A DNA stretch of 64,000 nt from Scilla litardierei. Taxonomy: Eukaryota; Streptophyta; Magnoliopsida; Asparagales; Asparagaceae. Positions 32,373 to 44,984 of the stretch are shown piece by piece. Both the position numbers and the translations under genes were made by a program. The first letter of the stretch is position 1, and every line of letters begins with the position of its first letter. Under the pieces are notes generated by a model. That model was not told the origin of the DNA, made no database searches, and saw only the letters and a program-made list of their open reading frames with translations. The stretch spans positions 353,251,486 to 353,315,485 of the forward strand of contig CM061142.1 of NCBI GenBank assembly GCA_030789695.1. Reading direction: 5' to 3'.

Positions 32373-35300
32373 CTATATTTCGGATTCACCCATAATCCCC
32401 AATTCTCGACGCAGCCGCACAAAGGAGTCCTCCTTTAGGGGTTTCGTGAAAATATCGGTGATTTGCTTTTGGGTTTCAACGTACACTAAAATGATGTCCT
32501 TTTTAGCAACATGATCATCTAAAAAGTGGTGTCAGACATCTATGTGTTTCGAACGGGAATGGTGTACCGGGTTCTTGGAAAGACATATTGCACTTTGGTT
32601 GTCAACCATGATAGTGCAAGTATCACTGTTTATACCAAAGTCTTTAAGTGTGTGTCTCATCCAAAGAACTTGAGCACACGCGGCACCGGCGGCAATATAT
32701 TCCGCCTCGGTGGTTGAAAGTGATACCGAATTTTGCTTCTTGGAAAACCAAGAGACAAGGGAATTTCCTATAAAATGGCAAGTGCCATTAGTACTCTTCC
32801 TGTCGGATTTGCATCCCGCATAATCAGCGTCACTATATGAGACTCACTCATATGTGCTAGATTTCGGATAAAGTAATCCAAAATCTAAAGTGTAACTTAG
32901 ATAGCGAAAAATACGTTTTACCGCTACTAAGTGAGAATCCTTAGGTTGAGACTGATAACGAGCACAAATACACACGACAAACATGATATCGGGCCTACTA
33001 GCAGTAAGATAAAGTAAACTACCTATCATACCTCGATATAGACGAATGTCTACATCTTTTCCGCCCGTATCTTTATCAAGATGTGTTGTAGTTCTCATAG
33101 GAGTCTTTTTCCCGGAGGCACTCTCCATTCCAAATCGCTTTAGCAACTCCACCGTATACTTCGTTTGGTGGATGAAGATTGCATCGTCCATTTGGCGAAT
33201 TTGGAGACCTAAGAAATACTTGAGCTCACCCATGTAGCTCATCTCAAATTGTTCCTTCATAACATTAGAAAACTCTTCGCAAAGAGCAAAGTTAGTAGCA
33301 CCGAAAATGATATCATCAACATATATTTGAACTAAAATTATATCATTATTCGAATGCTTAACAAAAAGTGTAGAATCGGCTTCTCCCATTTTAAAATTCA
33401 AATCCAAAAGAAAATTCTTTAGGCGATCATACCAAGCTCGAGGAGCTTGTCTCAAACCGTAAAGTGCTTTCTTAAGTTTAAAAACATGATTTGGAAAATT
33501 TTCATTTATGAAGCCCGGAGGTTGAGAAACGTAAACTTCCTCAACAACATCTCCGTTTAAAAATGCACTTTTAACATCCATTTGAAATAATTTGAAATTT
33601 TTATGGCATGCAAAAGACAATAACAATCTAATTGATTCTAATCTAGCTACCGGAGCGAAGGATTCTTCGAAATCAATACCTTCCTCTTGTCGATAGCCTT
33701 GAGCTACTAACCGAGCTTTGTTCCAGACGACGACTTGGTTTTCATCGGTTTTGTTCTTGAAGATCCACTTTGTCCCTATGACGGTGTGGTTCTTCGATGG
33801 CAATGGAACAAGCTCCCAAACTTCATTCCTCTCGAATTGAATGAGTTCCTCCTCCATAGCTAAGATCCAAGCGCTATCTTCGCATGCTTCATTAACATTC
33901 TTTGGCTCTATCGAGGAGGCAAAGGCACAATGAGCGAAGTAGTTCACTTGCGATCTCGTCTTGACACTATCATGGATATTGCCAATGACTTGCTCATGAG
34001 GATGGTCACGAACGGTATGAAGCCGTTTGGGAATACCTTGGTCACTAGAAACATTCTCAACAACTTCATTAGATGGGTTAGTCTCAATAGAATCAATAGA
34101 ATCATTAGAGTTAGAATTACCAATTGAATCACATAAGACATCCATAGAGTCATCATCATTAGTAATTCTAGTTGGAACAAATCCTTCATTAAATGACACA
34201 TGAAGCGACTCCTCGATAGTTGAGGTTCGTTTGTTGAATATCCGGTAGGCTTTGCTACGCGAAGAATATCCAACAAAAATCCCCTCATCGGATCTTGGAT
34301 CGAATTTGTCCAAACTACCATACGTGTTCTTAATAAAACATTTCGAACCAAAAACACGAAAATGTTTAACTTGAGGCAACCTACCAAACAACAATTCATA
34401 ACAAGTTTGTTTAGTGCCAGGCCTCAAAAGTATTCTATTAAACACATAGCAAGCGGTATGTACCGCTTCCGCCCAAAATTGATGGCCAAGTTGGTTATCA
34501 TCAAGCATAGTGCGAGCACACTCCACTAGCGTCCTATTCTTTCTCTCAACTACACCATTTTGAGGAGGTGCACGAGGGAAAGAGAAGGTGTGTGTAATAC
34601 CAACTTCATCACAAAATGTCTCAAAAGACTCATTCTCAAATTCCCCTCCATGATCACTACGAATAGTGACAATGGTGGTTCCAATGAGATTTTGTACTTT
34701 CTTAACAAAAATTGTGAAGTTTTCAAAAGCTTCATTTTTATTACACAATGAAAATACCCAAGTAAACCTAGAAAAGTCATCAACGATGACAAGTCCATAT
34801 CTAGCATTACCTAATGAAGCAACTCTAGTTGGCCCAAATAAATCTAGATGTAATAGCTCTAGAGGCCGCTTAGAAGAAATGCTTTTCTTAGGTTTAAATG
34901 AAGATTTTGGAAGCTTGCCTCGTTGACACGAGTCACAAAAGCTTTTCTTTTGAAAGACAAGCTTAGGGACGCCTCTAATAGAATTTAACTTGAAAAGCTT
35001 AAAAAGTGTTCCAAAGTTCACATGACCAAAACGTCGATGCCATAAGTGTTGTTCACTTGTGTTGGCAATAAGACATTGTTCATGTGATCTTGGAAGATCT
35101 AGGATATATATATCCTTATGGCGTGTGTCGGAAAACAATAATTCATTATTATCTTTTCTTAAAATATGGCACATTCCTTTCGCAAAGTTAACTTTGTAAC
35201 CTTTGTCACAAAGTTGACTTATTGAAATAAGATTGTGGTTTAATCATTTAACAAGGTAAACATCACATATAATGGGTTCAGAAGGATTACCCACTTTACC

Positions 35301-35536
35301 AACACCTATGATGGTTCCGCTCTCGTTGCCTCCAAATACGACGCGGTTTCCATTTACGGTGGGAACCACTCAGGAGAGCAATTGAGCGTCACCCGTCATG
35401 TGTTTTGAAAACCCGCTATCGAGTATCCAATTTCTCTTGGAGCTAAATTTAAATTTGTTGCTCCGTTCCTTTTTCTTGAGTACCTATAGATATGAAATGT
35501 CGTATCATGGTACCCAAGGTAATTGGGTACAAAAGA
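32373..35536 (-). pseudogene. S1 pol (protease, integrase, RT, RNase H)
   Basis: The sense frame runs from the end of gag to TAG at 32373-32375. Protease: RNWILDSGFSKHMTG (about 35400-35445). Integrase: [13 protein letters not shown]...FCDSCQRGK zinc region, [57 protein letters not shown] (about 33310). RNase H: SDADYAGCKSDRKST, STTEAEYIAA, DNQSAICLSKNP. Stops are seen after AQLLS (about 35372), after DVYLVK (about 35242), at about 32842 and within HIDV.HHFL (a TGA that looks like CGA changed to TGA, about 32535). The stretch 32844-35174 is open for 776 codons. The early part just after gag is hard to read. Confidence 0.9.
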
Positions 35537-37552
35537 TTAGACCTTTGGAAGCCAAGTCCAATTGGACTTAGACTTTCCCACATAATTTCTACTATGCACA
35601 ACATTCGAAAAATAAGCATTCATATACACTTGTTTTTCATCCATGCTTGTGTCCTTTGGGCTCCAAATAGTGAAAATCTTGGGAGCCCTCATCCTATTGG
35701 GTGCATGCATGCGTTGTTGGTTTCTACGTGATTCATGTCGTGGATAGGCATAAGGAACATGATGGAATGGTGCATGCGGATAATTATTCATATGATGATG
35801 TGGGTGAACATATGCATGTGAGGGAACACGTGCGTGAGGGTGTCTCACATGGTGTGCACGTGCCTGTGAATGTGTAGCATAAAAATCATCATATGTGTGA
35901 GCCGGTGGAGTAGGACGTGTGTTCCTACGTGGCATGGTATTTGTGTACATGTAGGCATGACCCTTCTTTGGAGGTCCACCCAAAGTGGGTTTCTTTCCAA
36001 AAGAGGGTGTGTGCGAAGTGGAAGCACCATTGGTAGATGAACTATCAATAGAGTGTTTGCTCCCACTCGGTGAGGCATCGGAAGTAGGCCTAACAAAAGT
36101 AGTGGCCGATTTGGATGAACTCCCTATCTTATACCCCAAGCCAATGTGGTGATTGCCCAGAAGTAAATCATTTAGGATGTTATCCAAATGGTCTTTACCC
36201 TTATTGAATTTATTAATTCGGCCTATCGTGCACTCATATTTCTCGGTGAGAGAATGCATCGAAGCACCCAAAGTGGATATTTGCGATGTGAGCACAAAAA
36301 CACGAGACTTGAGATTTTCATTCTCAATACTCAAAGTCGAGTTTTGAGAAGTCAAATCCGCTATCCTATGTTCTTCCGAATCCTCAACACTAACATGTTC
36401 AAGTTTAGATTTGAGATTAACAATCTCATTTCTTAACTCTTCAACAACGGTGTCGTTGTTGGTGATGATAGTCTTAGGCGAGGTTTGAATGCTAGCTAGG
36501 TCATCTTTTACCTTAGTATACATATTTACTAATTTAGTATACTTAGACCATAATTGAGAATTAGCATTCCTAAGGTCATCCATAGTTACCTCATCACCTT
36601 CGTTGTCACTATCATCGGAAGAGGAGGATCCTTGATCATGCTCCTCTCTTGCCATGAAGCACATGTGCGCTTGCTCCACTTTCTCATCGTCCGACTCTCC
36701 GCTTGAGGAATCCTCGGAGTCGGTGAATGTTGCTCCGACAAGTCCCTTTTTGTACCCCTTTTTGTACTTCTTGGACTTATCGAATTTCGGCGCCTTCCAC
36801 TTCTCCTTTTGCTTATTTAGAGGACACTCCGCTTTCATGTGTCCTGGCTTATTGCACTTGAAACACAAAGGAGAGGAGGAGGCGTTAGAAGAACCAAATT
36901 TAGCTTTGTTCTTATAGTTACCTTTTCGGAAGAAACGGTTGAACTTCTTGGCCATGAGTGCCATGGACTCCAAGTCCAACTCATTTCCCGAGTCTTCATC
37001 ATCGGTTGATGTGGATGTGGATGGAGCGGCCTTGAAAGCAATAGCCTTCTTCTTTGGCTCGTCTTGCTTTAGGTAGGACTTCATCTTTTCCTGCAATTTT
37101 AACTTGCTATCCTTGCGTACCTCGTATGACATTAAAGTACCCATTAGTTGAACTACGGTGTACTTATTCATATCATTACCTTCCTCGATGGCGAAGGTAC
37201 GCTTTCCCAAGAAGAAGGAAGTCCTTCGATAAGCTTCGAACACTTCTCCTTTTGGGTGTAGTTTTTGCCAAGAGCCTCCAACTCGTTTATGAAGTCGACG
37301 AAGCGAGCATAATACTCCTTCATCTTCTCACCCTGTTGCATATGAAACATTTCGTAATCTTTGTTAACAACTACGAGTTTAGAGTCTCTTACCCTACTCG
37401 TCCCTTCATGTAGTATGAGGAGGGAGTTCCAAATTTGATATGCACTCTTACATGTGCATATCTTATTGAAGTCCTCGGGCTCCAATGCGCATTGCAAGGC
37501 GTTCATTGCCTTGGCATTGCTTAACCCCGCGGTGACCTCCGCGGTTGTCCAT
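35537..37552 (-). pseudogene. S1 gag, main part (left of G1)
   Basis: Continues the gag frame broken by G1: TTAEVTAGLSNAKAMNAL then CKSAYQIWNSLLILHEG. A frameshift near 37200 leads into MNKYTVVQLMGTLMSYEVRK. The CCHC knuckle CFKCNKPGHMKAEC is at about 36860. A Ser/Asp/Glu-rich section, a long coiled coil (about 36480-36150) and a His/Pro-rich C-terminus ending NWTWLPKV follow. The whole is about 690 codons with the piece at 47657-47897. Confidence 0.88.
37548..37552. repeat. G1 target-site duplication, left copy
   Basis: tccat; the right copy 47660-47664 is accat, one base different. The gag reading frame on the two sides meets exactly here. Confidence 0.8.
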
Positions 37553-39472
37553 TGTCACGCCCCGCTTCCCAAAACAATGGAGGCGGAGCTTGACGAGGCC
37601 CGCTTAGGCCAGAGCTGAGGAGCCCTGACCCAATAAGCGTCTGTGTGGTACCAAGACGAAGGTACAGGTCCCTGCATATTAGTAAAGAACAATAAAAGTA
37701 CAAGAAGGAAAGAACATCACAAATTTTATTCCAACATATCAAAGTACCAAGTCTCAACGCCCGAAGGGCTACAACGGCAGAAAAGTAAATCTAATGGTGC
37801 AAGCACCCAGCCTAAACAAAGAAACATAAAAGGTGCTACGCACCCAATAAGGATAATAACGCCTCTGGAAACTGCTACTGAGAGTCTCTAGCTCTGATCC
37901 TCCTCAGGGTCGTACTCGGGATCAACGCTCTCTGGCTCCACGTCGGCTGACAAGTCAGTCTCCTCCACGTACTCTGGCTCAATCCCTGACGTACAGCACC
38001 AAAAGAAGGAACTGTACGTCAGGCAAGGTCTACAAGAAAAGATTAGACCAAACTACACGTGTACCAATTACTTACAACATTTTACTGGTTGATTAACATG
38101 CTGAGGTTCTTAACAACAGAAAGAAAACACAACAGACCAGTAAACAAGACAAGTAGTAGTCACAGCGAGTGCTAAGGACTACGGGACTAGCCTACAGGTG
38201 TCAAGACAAGACGGAACACGGGAAGCCAGACACGACAAGACAAGACAAGACACGAAAGGGTTCACGCCTGATCGGTTCGAGGGGGATCAATCCCTCTTGC
38301 CGCTTGCACGCTCAACCCTACCCCATAACCCCAAGAATCGTGACAAGACATGGGATCACTTGCTCTAGCTTGACAAGTGCCCAATTGCTCTCTGAGCTGT
38401 GTATCGGTACATGGGATCACCTGCTCTAGCTTGACAGGTGCCCAAATGCCCATCGGGCTGTGAACTTGTACAAGGGATCACTCGCTCTGGCTTGGCGAGT
38501 GCCCTATTGCCCAGCGGGCTGTGCAGATGGAAAAGGAACAAGAAACGACAAAACAGGAAGGGGTTGTACTAGGGTGTCCACAACTCACGCACACACATGT
38601 CAATCCTATGATGTCAAAATTTGTTGTTGTTGGACTCAGATTTCATGGTCAAATCTGAGCCATCAAGGCGTCCCAGACGCTATCATTTCACGTCTGGTTC
38701 TCAAGTTTCTAAAATAACAATCTTAACAAGATAAAAGCCTAAACATGGCCAAGAACGCAAGTGGTACACTTGCCTGTGGTGGCGAGCGTGTCGTCTCCCT
38801 GGTACGCCTCGTCCAATCGTTTCGTCGGCGGAAAAGGGTCTGAAAAATCGTGACACGGCGACGGTGTCAGATCACGCTTCATTAATCCCTATTAGGGTAG
38901 TGTCTAGATTATCGGGTCTATCCTATCCAATTAAAAATCACATTTTTAATATAATTAACCTAATCGACGATCTATCCTATGTGTACATGCATAATGTCCA
39001 TTCGTCGATTTCTACGGTTTGTACAACGTTTTAAAGATCAGTGGAAAATAGATTTAGTTTGATTAGGTTGCTGATTTTAAATTATGGTTTGATCATCTAT
39101 GGTGTGTGTTACTACGAATTTAGGGCACTAACCTGAATTGGACGATTGCACGAAGATTTGGCGTCGAATCTGGAAAGGTGGAAGCTTTGCGTCGTCCGGA
39201 AATTCCTAGGCCGCGGGTAGCGCAGCGAGGAATGTTGATCGCCGGTGGTGGTGAAGGTTTCAGCGTCTCTTGGCATAGTTGCTGCTGGATCTGAGACGAG
39301 AACTCCGTGCTAGGGCAAAAGAAAAGGGAAAAGAGAGTAGAGGGAGAGCTTTTGGGGAAGATGGAAGGCGCAAGGATGGAGGAATGAGCAAGGGGAGGAC
39401 GTGGGAGGTATGGGAGTATGATTGGGGGAGATGAAGACTGAAATTAATCAGAAGAAATGAAAGAGAAAGCCC

Positions 39473-39484
39473 CGTTTAAATAAG
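39473..39484 (-). promoter_or_regulatory. G1 3' LTR TATA-like box
   Basis: The minus strand reads cttatttaaacg, about 45 bp downstream of the array in sense. The same is at about 46907-46917. Confidence 0.5.
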
Positions 39485-39529
39485 AAAATGAAACGACGGC
39501 TAGCACAAAAATTAGGGTTTCGGGGTCAA

Positions 39530-40060
39530 CTAATCGGTCAGAGAAGGGCGGTCGACCGACTAGTTTGGAAACTAGTCGGTCGGTCGTATAACTGTGACCG
39601 AATAAAACCCAAACCGTGAACAGGGTTGTTGAAAAATTTATAGAGTTAGTCGGTCTGTGAAGGCTCGTCGACCGACTAGTTTGCAACCTAGTCGGTCGGC
39701 CAGTGTTCATAGACCGACTAAAGGGTGAAAATGGTCAGCAATATATTTTGAAAGTTAGTCGGTCAGAGAAGGATACCTAACCGACTAGTTCGTCAACTAG
39801 TCGGTCGGTTTTCGTCCTTTGACCGACTAACGATAAACAGTAACCTGATGCGAAAATGATCTCTGTACTTAGTCGGTCTGCGAAGTGATATTGACCGACT
39901 AGTTCGAAAACTAGTCGGTCGGCGGTTGAACTTAGACCGACTAAGAGTAAACAGTAACTCAAGGAAAAAAAAGCCTGACAAAAACTAGTCGGTCTATGAG
40001 GAGTTGTTGACCGACTAGATGGACATCTAGTCGGTCGGCTCCTCAACGTGAACCGGCTAA
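39530..40060 (-). repeat. G1 3' LTR palindrome array (CTAGTCGGTC type)
   Basis: Five units with the same four half-sites and spacing as S1. The unit at 39821 shares a 22-base identical block with S1 at 28048 (GACCGACTAA plus cgataaacagta). The sequence beyond the array (...aaccggctaacttgcaca, actaagatgtgagcg) also resembles S1 (...aaccaactaacatgcaca, gctaagatatgagtg). Confidence 0.93.
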
Positions 40061-40225
40061 CTTGCACAGGAAGTTGCCAAAATGAAACGGGGAGCTTCGG
40101 GATGATCCTAATGAGTTCCAAGAGTGATCCTATACTAAGATGTGAGCGCGGATAAGTAAGGAAAGAAGACGAACAATTGCATATAGATATAAATAATATT
40201 TATCATACAAAAACCAGCCGTTACA

Positions 40226-40240
40226 TCCTACCCACCTTAA
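40226..40240 (-). other. G1 polypurine tract
   Basis: The minus strand reads ttaaggtgggtagga, directly before the LTR start TGTAACGG. Confidence 0.75.
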
Positions 40241-40265
40241 GAAAATTCCGCCCTCGGAATTTCTT

Positions 40266-43200
40266 TCAGAATAGGTGAGGGTAACGCACTCTCATCTCAT
40301 CCTCTCTCTCCCACGTGGACTCTCCAGGCGATCTGTGATGCCACATCACTCTCACCAGGTCGACTACCTTATTTCTCAACTGCTTCTGTCGATGGTCCAA
40401 AATCCGCACTGGCTGCTGGTCATAGGTCAGGTCCGGACGGACCGTGATCTCCGAGAAATCCACCGTGTGCGACGGATCACTGACGTACCGACGTAACTGA
40501 GTTACGTGGAAAACGTCGTGAACTCCCACCAAGGATGGTGGTAGAGCAAGGCGGTAGGCCACTGATCCCACACGCTCCAGCACATCGAAAGGTCCGATGT
40601 ACCTCGCGCTCAGCTTCCCCTTCTTCCTGAAACGAATAACTCCGTGGTTCGGAGAAATCTTCAGGAAGACATGCTCTCCAGGCTGAAACTCCAAAGGTCT
40701 CCTCTTGGCATCCGCCCAATGCTTAAAGTGATCCTGCGCAACTCTGAGCTTCTCCCTGATGTCTCTCACGACATCCACAGCTTCAACAATCATCTCTGGA
40801 CCCAACAGCTCCCGATCTCCAACGTCATCCCAGCTCAGTGGCGATCGACATTTCCTCCCATATAAGGCGGCAAACGGCGCCATGCCAATGCTCGCCTGGT
40901 AGCTGTTGTTATAACAAAACTCCACCAAATGGAGATGATCCTCCCAAGATCCCTTCCAATCGAGTGTGCAAGCTCGCAGCATATCCTCCAGAATCTGAAT
41001 AGTCCTCTCGGACTGGCCATCGGTCTGCGGGTGGTACGCCGTGCTGAAACTCAGACTCGTACCCAAATGCTCCTGCAGACTTCTCCAGAACTGAGATGTG
41101 AACCTCGTATCTCTGTCAGACACGATGCTCACGGGGACCCCGTGTAAGCGTACAATCTCCTCTAGATACTTCCTCGCCAAAGCTTCCGTAGACTGGCCCA
41201 CTCGGAAAGGAATGAAATGTGCAGACTTAGTCAACCGGTCTACGGTCACCCAGACTGCATCGTTCTGTTTCGGGGTCCGAGGTAAACTAGTCACAAAATC
41301 CATCGTAATATGCTGCCACTTCCACTCCGGAATAGGAAGCGGTTGCAGCAACCCAGCAGTACGATGGTGCTCGGCCTTCACCTGCTGGCATACCAAACAC
41401 TTGGCAACGCTCTGTGCCACACTCCTCTTCATGCCAATCCACCAATAATTCCGTCTGAGGTCCTTATACATCTTGGTGCCGCCCGGATGTATAGAATAAG
41501 GAGAGCTATGAGCCTCACTCAAAAGCTCCTCCCGAACATCACCTGTAGGTACGCAGAGTCTGCTGCCGTACCGCAGTGAACCATCCGCATGAATCACGAA
41601 CTCCGTACGCAGCCCAGCTTCAACCTGCCTCCTGATCCTCTGCAACTTCGGATCCCCCGCCTGTGCTGCCTTGATCCGATCCACGATCGTGGACTGAATC
41701 TGCAAATTCATGAAAGTATGAACCACACCAGGTAAGACAACCTCCAAATCCATCTCCTTCAGCTCCTGCTGAATCCTCCAGTCAGCAGTATACACCATAG
41801 CCATGGGAAGTCTACTCAAAGCGTCCGGCACAACGTTCACCTTCCCCGGATGATACTGCAAATCTATCTCGTAGTCAGTCATGAGCTCCAACCATCGTCT
41901 CTGACGCATGTTGAGCTCTTTCTGCGTGAATATGTACTTTAAGCTCTTATGATCTGTAAAAATCTTCACACATTCACCCAGCAAGAAATGCCTCCAAATC
42001 TTCAGTGCAAAGATCACTGCTGCCAACTCCAGATCGTGCGTCGGGTAATTCTTCTCATGAGTCCTTAATTGACGAGAAGCATACGCGACCACGTGGCCAT
42101 GCTGATGCAAAACGCATCCCAGGCCCTTCCCCGAGGCATCACAATAAACTTCAAAGCCTCCGCTCCGATCCGGTACCGTCAAAACTGGTGCCGTGGTCAA
42201 CCTTGCCTTCAAGATACTGAAAGCCTCCTCACAAGCATCAGACCACAGAAACTCCTCATCCTTTCTTGTCAGCTTCGTCATCGGCTCCGCAATCCTCGAG
42301 AAATCTTTAATGAACCGCCGATAATAGCCTGCTAGGCCAAGAAAACTCCTGATGTCGGACGCTGACTGCTGGGTCGGCCAATCTCTGACTGCTCTGACCT
42401 TCTCCAGATCCATAGATATGCCATCACCAGACACCACGTGTCCCAGGAACGCGACTCTGTCTAGCCAGAACTCGCACTTGCTATACTTGGCATACAATTT
42501 GTGTCGCCTCAGCGTCTCCAGCACTGTCCTCAGATGACAGCTGTGCTCCTCCTCAGACTTCGAATAAATGAGAATGTCATCAATGAAGATGACAACAAAC
42601 TTGTCCAGGAAGTCGTAGAATATTAAATTCATCAAATTCATGAACACAGCCGGCGCATTGGTCACGCCAAACGGCATGACCACGAACTCATAGTGCCCGT
42701 ACTTCGTCTGGAAAGCTGTTTTCGGGACGTCATCCTTCTTAACTTTCAACTGGTGGTATCCACTCCTCAAATCCAACTTTGAGAAAACTCTCGAACCTCC
42801 AAGCTGGTCAAAGATATCGTCGATGCACGACAGCGGATACTTATTCTTCACGGTGACAGCATTCAATCCTCGATAGTCCACGCACATCCTGCGGGACCCA
42901 TCCTTCTTCTTCACAAGCAAAACAGGTGCACCCCACGATGACACACTAGGGTGGATGAAACCCTTCTGCAACAACTCATCCAACTGCTTCCGCAGCTCCT
43001 CAAGCTCTGCGGGAGCCATCCGATACGGCGCCTTCGATATCGGCTGCGCACCCGGCATCAGATCGATACCGAACTCCAAAGCTCTGTCGGGTGGCAGACC
43101 TGAGATATCCTCCGGAAAGACGTCGTCAAAGTCTCTGACAACCGCTGGTCGGTCGATCTCCATCTCCATCTGCATGGTTGCGACGATCGGTACCTCCGGC

Positions 43201-43591
43201 TTGGCCTGAAATCTGATGGGCCCAAGCGACTCATCTCGGCTTCGGAACTCAAACTCCGGATGACCTGGAATCCGAAAAACCACTCTCTTGCTGTGACAAT
43301 CGATCGAAGCGTGGTAATCTCCCAGCCAATCGATGCCAAGGACGACATCGAAATGTGGTAGATCGTGAACGATGAAATCTGCATATAGCTCATGTCCACT
43401 AACCACTAAAGGAATCGACCGACATCCCAGATTCACCGTCACTACTCCGTTCCCAGTAGTAATGTCCCAACACTTAGGAAGTGTATGGGTAGGAATGGAG
43501 TGCCTTGTTATAAACCTCCGGGATAAGATGCACATAGATGCACCAGAGTCAAACAAAGCCAAAGCGGGGTGAGAGGACACAAGAATGGTGC
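40266..43591 (-). CDS. G1 pol (protease, RT, RNase H, integrase, chromodomain-like tail), open
   Basis: About 1,108 codons without a stop from the intron acceptor at 43591. Protease: [13 protein letters not shown] (residues about 10-22), [40 protein letters not shown] block, [11 protein letters not shown] (YXDD-equivalent FIDD). RNase [36 protein letters not shown]. Integrase: [11 protein letters not shown]...[10 protein letters not shown] zinc region; catalytic D in MDFVTSLP, D in SDRDTRF, E in [22 protein letters not shown] is the GPY/F module; the end [17 protein letters not shown] is the Tekay-type chromodomain motif. Length and order are typical of the clade. All catalytic residues I can check are present. 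The gag part upstream carries two stops, so this copy could not make Gag-Pol. Confidence 0.93.
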
Positions 43592-43710
43592 CTAAGAAAA
43601 ACAGGGGTCTAAGGTCAAACACTACTCTAACAATCAAACAAACAGACAACACTAGCTAGACTAGCAATACAATATAATTATGAAATGAAAAGACTAGGTC
43701 AAGATATTAC
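43592..43710 (-). other. G1 intron between gag and protease (119 nt)
   Basis: On the minus strand the donor is ATTGCAG|GTAATATC and the acceptor, after a pyrimidine stretch, is GTTTTTCTTAG|GCACC. Splicing joins the VIAG codons of gag to the protease exon in frame, in phase 1. Unspliced, the frame adds NILT and stops at TAG. The G2 intron is at the same codon and shares several sequence blocks. Confidence 0.75.
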
Positions 43711-44857
43711 CTGCAATCACTCCATCCAGCTCCTCGGTCTCTACAGCAGTCATAGTATAGGCCGGCCTCGGAGGCTGCACTGCTCGCTGGTACATCTGCC
43801 TCTGTGGCACCAAGGGTGGTCCACGAACGGCAGGTCCTCTCTGAACCAGAGCAGGTGCCCTCATCTGCAACGGGGCTGGCGCTCCAACAACAGCAGTGCG
43901 AGCCCTAGGACAGTCCTTCGCAGCATGCGAAGCATCTCCACAAAGTAGGCACAGTCCCAGCTTTCTCCGACAATTGGTCTGAACATGTCCGGGCTTGCCG
44001 CAGAAATGGTATAGACCCTTGCTCTGCTGCTGCACTGGTGCTCCAGGCCTCTTAAATGGCACAGACTAGACTGGCCTCATCGCCGGCCTAGCAGGTGGCC
44101 GGTACTGCTCCATGGGGCGTTTCCCCTTATCAGCTGGCGTGTCAGGCAGAAGGGCTATGAGCTCATGATTCTTTGCAGCATCAAGCACCTCCCTCATAGT
44201 CGAGAAACTCGCCGAAGACATCGAAGCCTGAATCTTCGGACGCAGTCCCTGACGAAAGCGATCAGCTCGCTTCTCCTCCTTCTTCACCATGTGCGGGGCA
44301 AAACGGCTCAACATCTCAAACTCGGCTTCATACTCCTCGACGGTCATATTTTCCTGCTTCAGGTCTATAAACTTGCTCAGCAGCTCCCTCCTAGCAGACT
44401 TGGTGAAATACTTATCCTTGAACATAGACATGAAGGTCTTCCATCCCACTGGCTTCTCAAGACACCTCTCCTCGATACGCCACCAGTTCCTCACATTCTC
44501 CGTCAGTTGCATCTTTGCTATCTCCACACGGGTATCATCAGGAATTTTCGCAGCAACCAACTTCTCCTCAGTGCTCTGGATCCACTCATCGGCACCCAGA
44601 GGTCCTTACTTCCCAGAGAAGGTCTTCGGCTGCAGCTCGTTGAACTGCTTCACTCCTGGAGCAGCTCGCGGAGCAGGCGGAGGTGGAGGTGGGGCAACAG
44701 GTGGAGCCTGGGCAGCACGCTGAGACTGCTGAACCAACTGATGCTGAACATCCAGCATCTCCCTCATCACACCCAGAAACTGACGGAACTCTCCGCCCTG
44801 GTCCTCCGAGACTCCATCTCCTAAGTTTCTCGATCGGGTAACGCATCGTCCGGCCAT
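43711..44857 (-). pseudogene. G1 gag
   Basis: Starts at ATG 44855-44857 (MAGRCVTRSRNLG) and stays in one frame to the splice donor, with TAA at about 44607 (after FSGK) and TAG at about 44066. Gag core: GADEWIQSTEEKLVAA, WKTFMSMFKDKYF, YEAEFEMLSRFAPHM. Two zinc knuckles at about 44025-43935: the second, CLLCGDASHAAKDC, is canonical; the first, YHFCGKPGHVQTNC, has Tyr in place of the first Cys. A Pro-rich linker precedes the core. Confidence 0.87.
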
Positions 44858-44984
44858 CCTATTGACAGAAAGACGAAGGTTAGACGCGTACAATGTTTGA
44901 ATATCAAAAGTGAATGTCCTTACTCTTACTATTCTGTACTTGCAGAAAGATGGGACGTGGCCTGCATGGGCCACCAATAAAACC
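44858..44984 (-). other. G1 leader with putative primer binding site
   Basis: After the LTR the minus strand reads ggttttatTGGTGGCCCATGCAGG. The 16-base block is identical in G2. tRNA source unassigned. Confidence 0.5.

Larger units (their letters stand above)
37553..40225 (-). repeat. G1 3' LTR
   Basis: 2,673 bp, plus-strand TGTCACGCCCC...GCCGTTACA. Contains a CTAGTCGGTC array at 39530-40060 and a TATA-like box at about 39473-39484. The open frames inside it (37643-38717 region) are shadows. Confidence 0.95.

Noticed and set aside
38169..38717. Open frames repeated at 45601-46150
   Set aside because: Same LTR of G1 in two copies; no domain or codon constraint visible.
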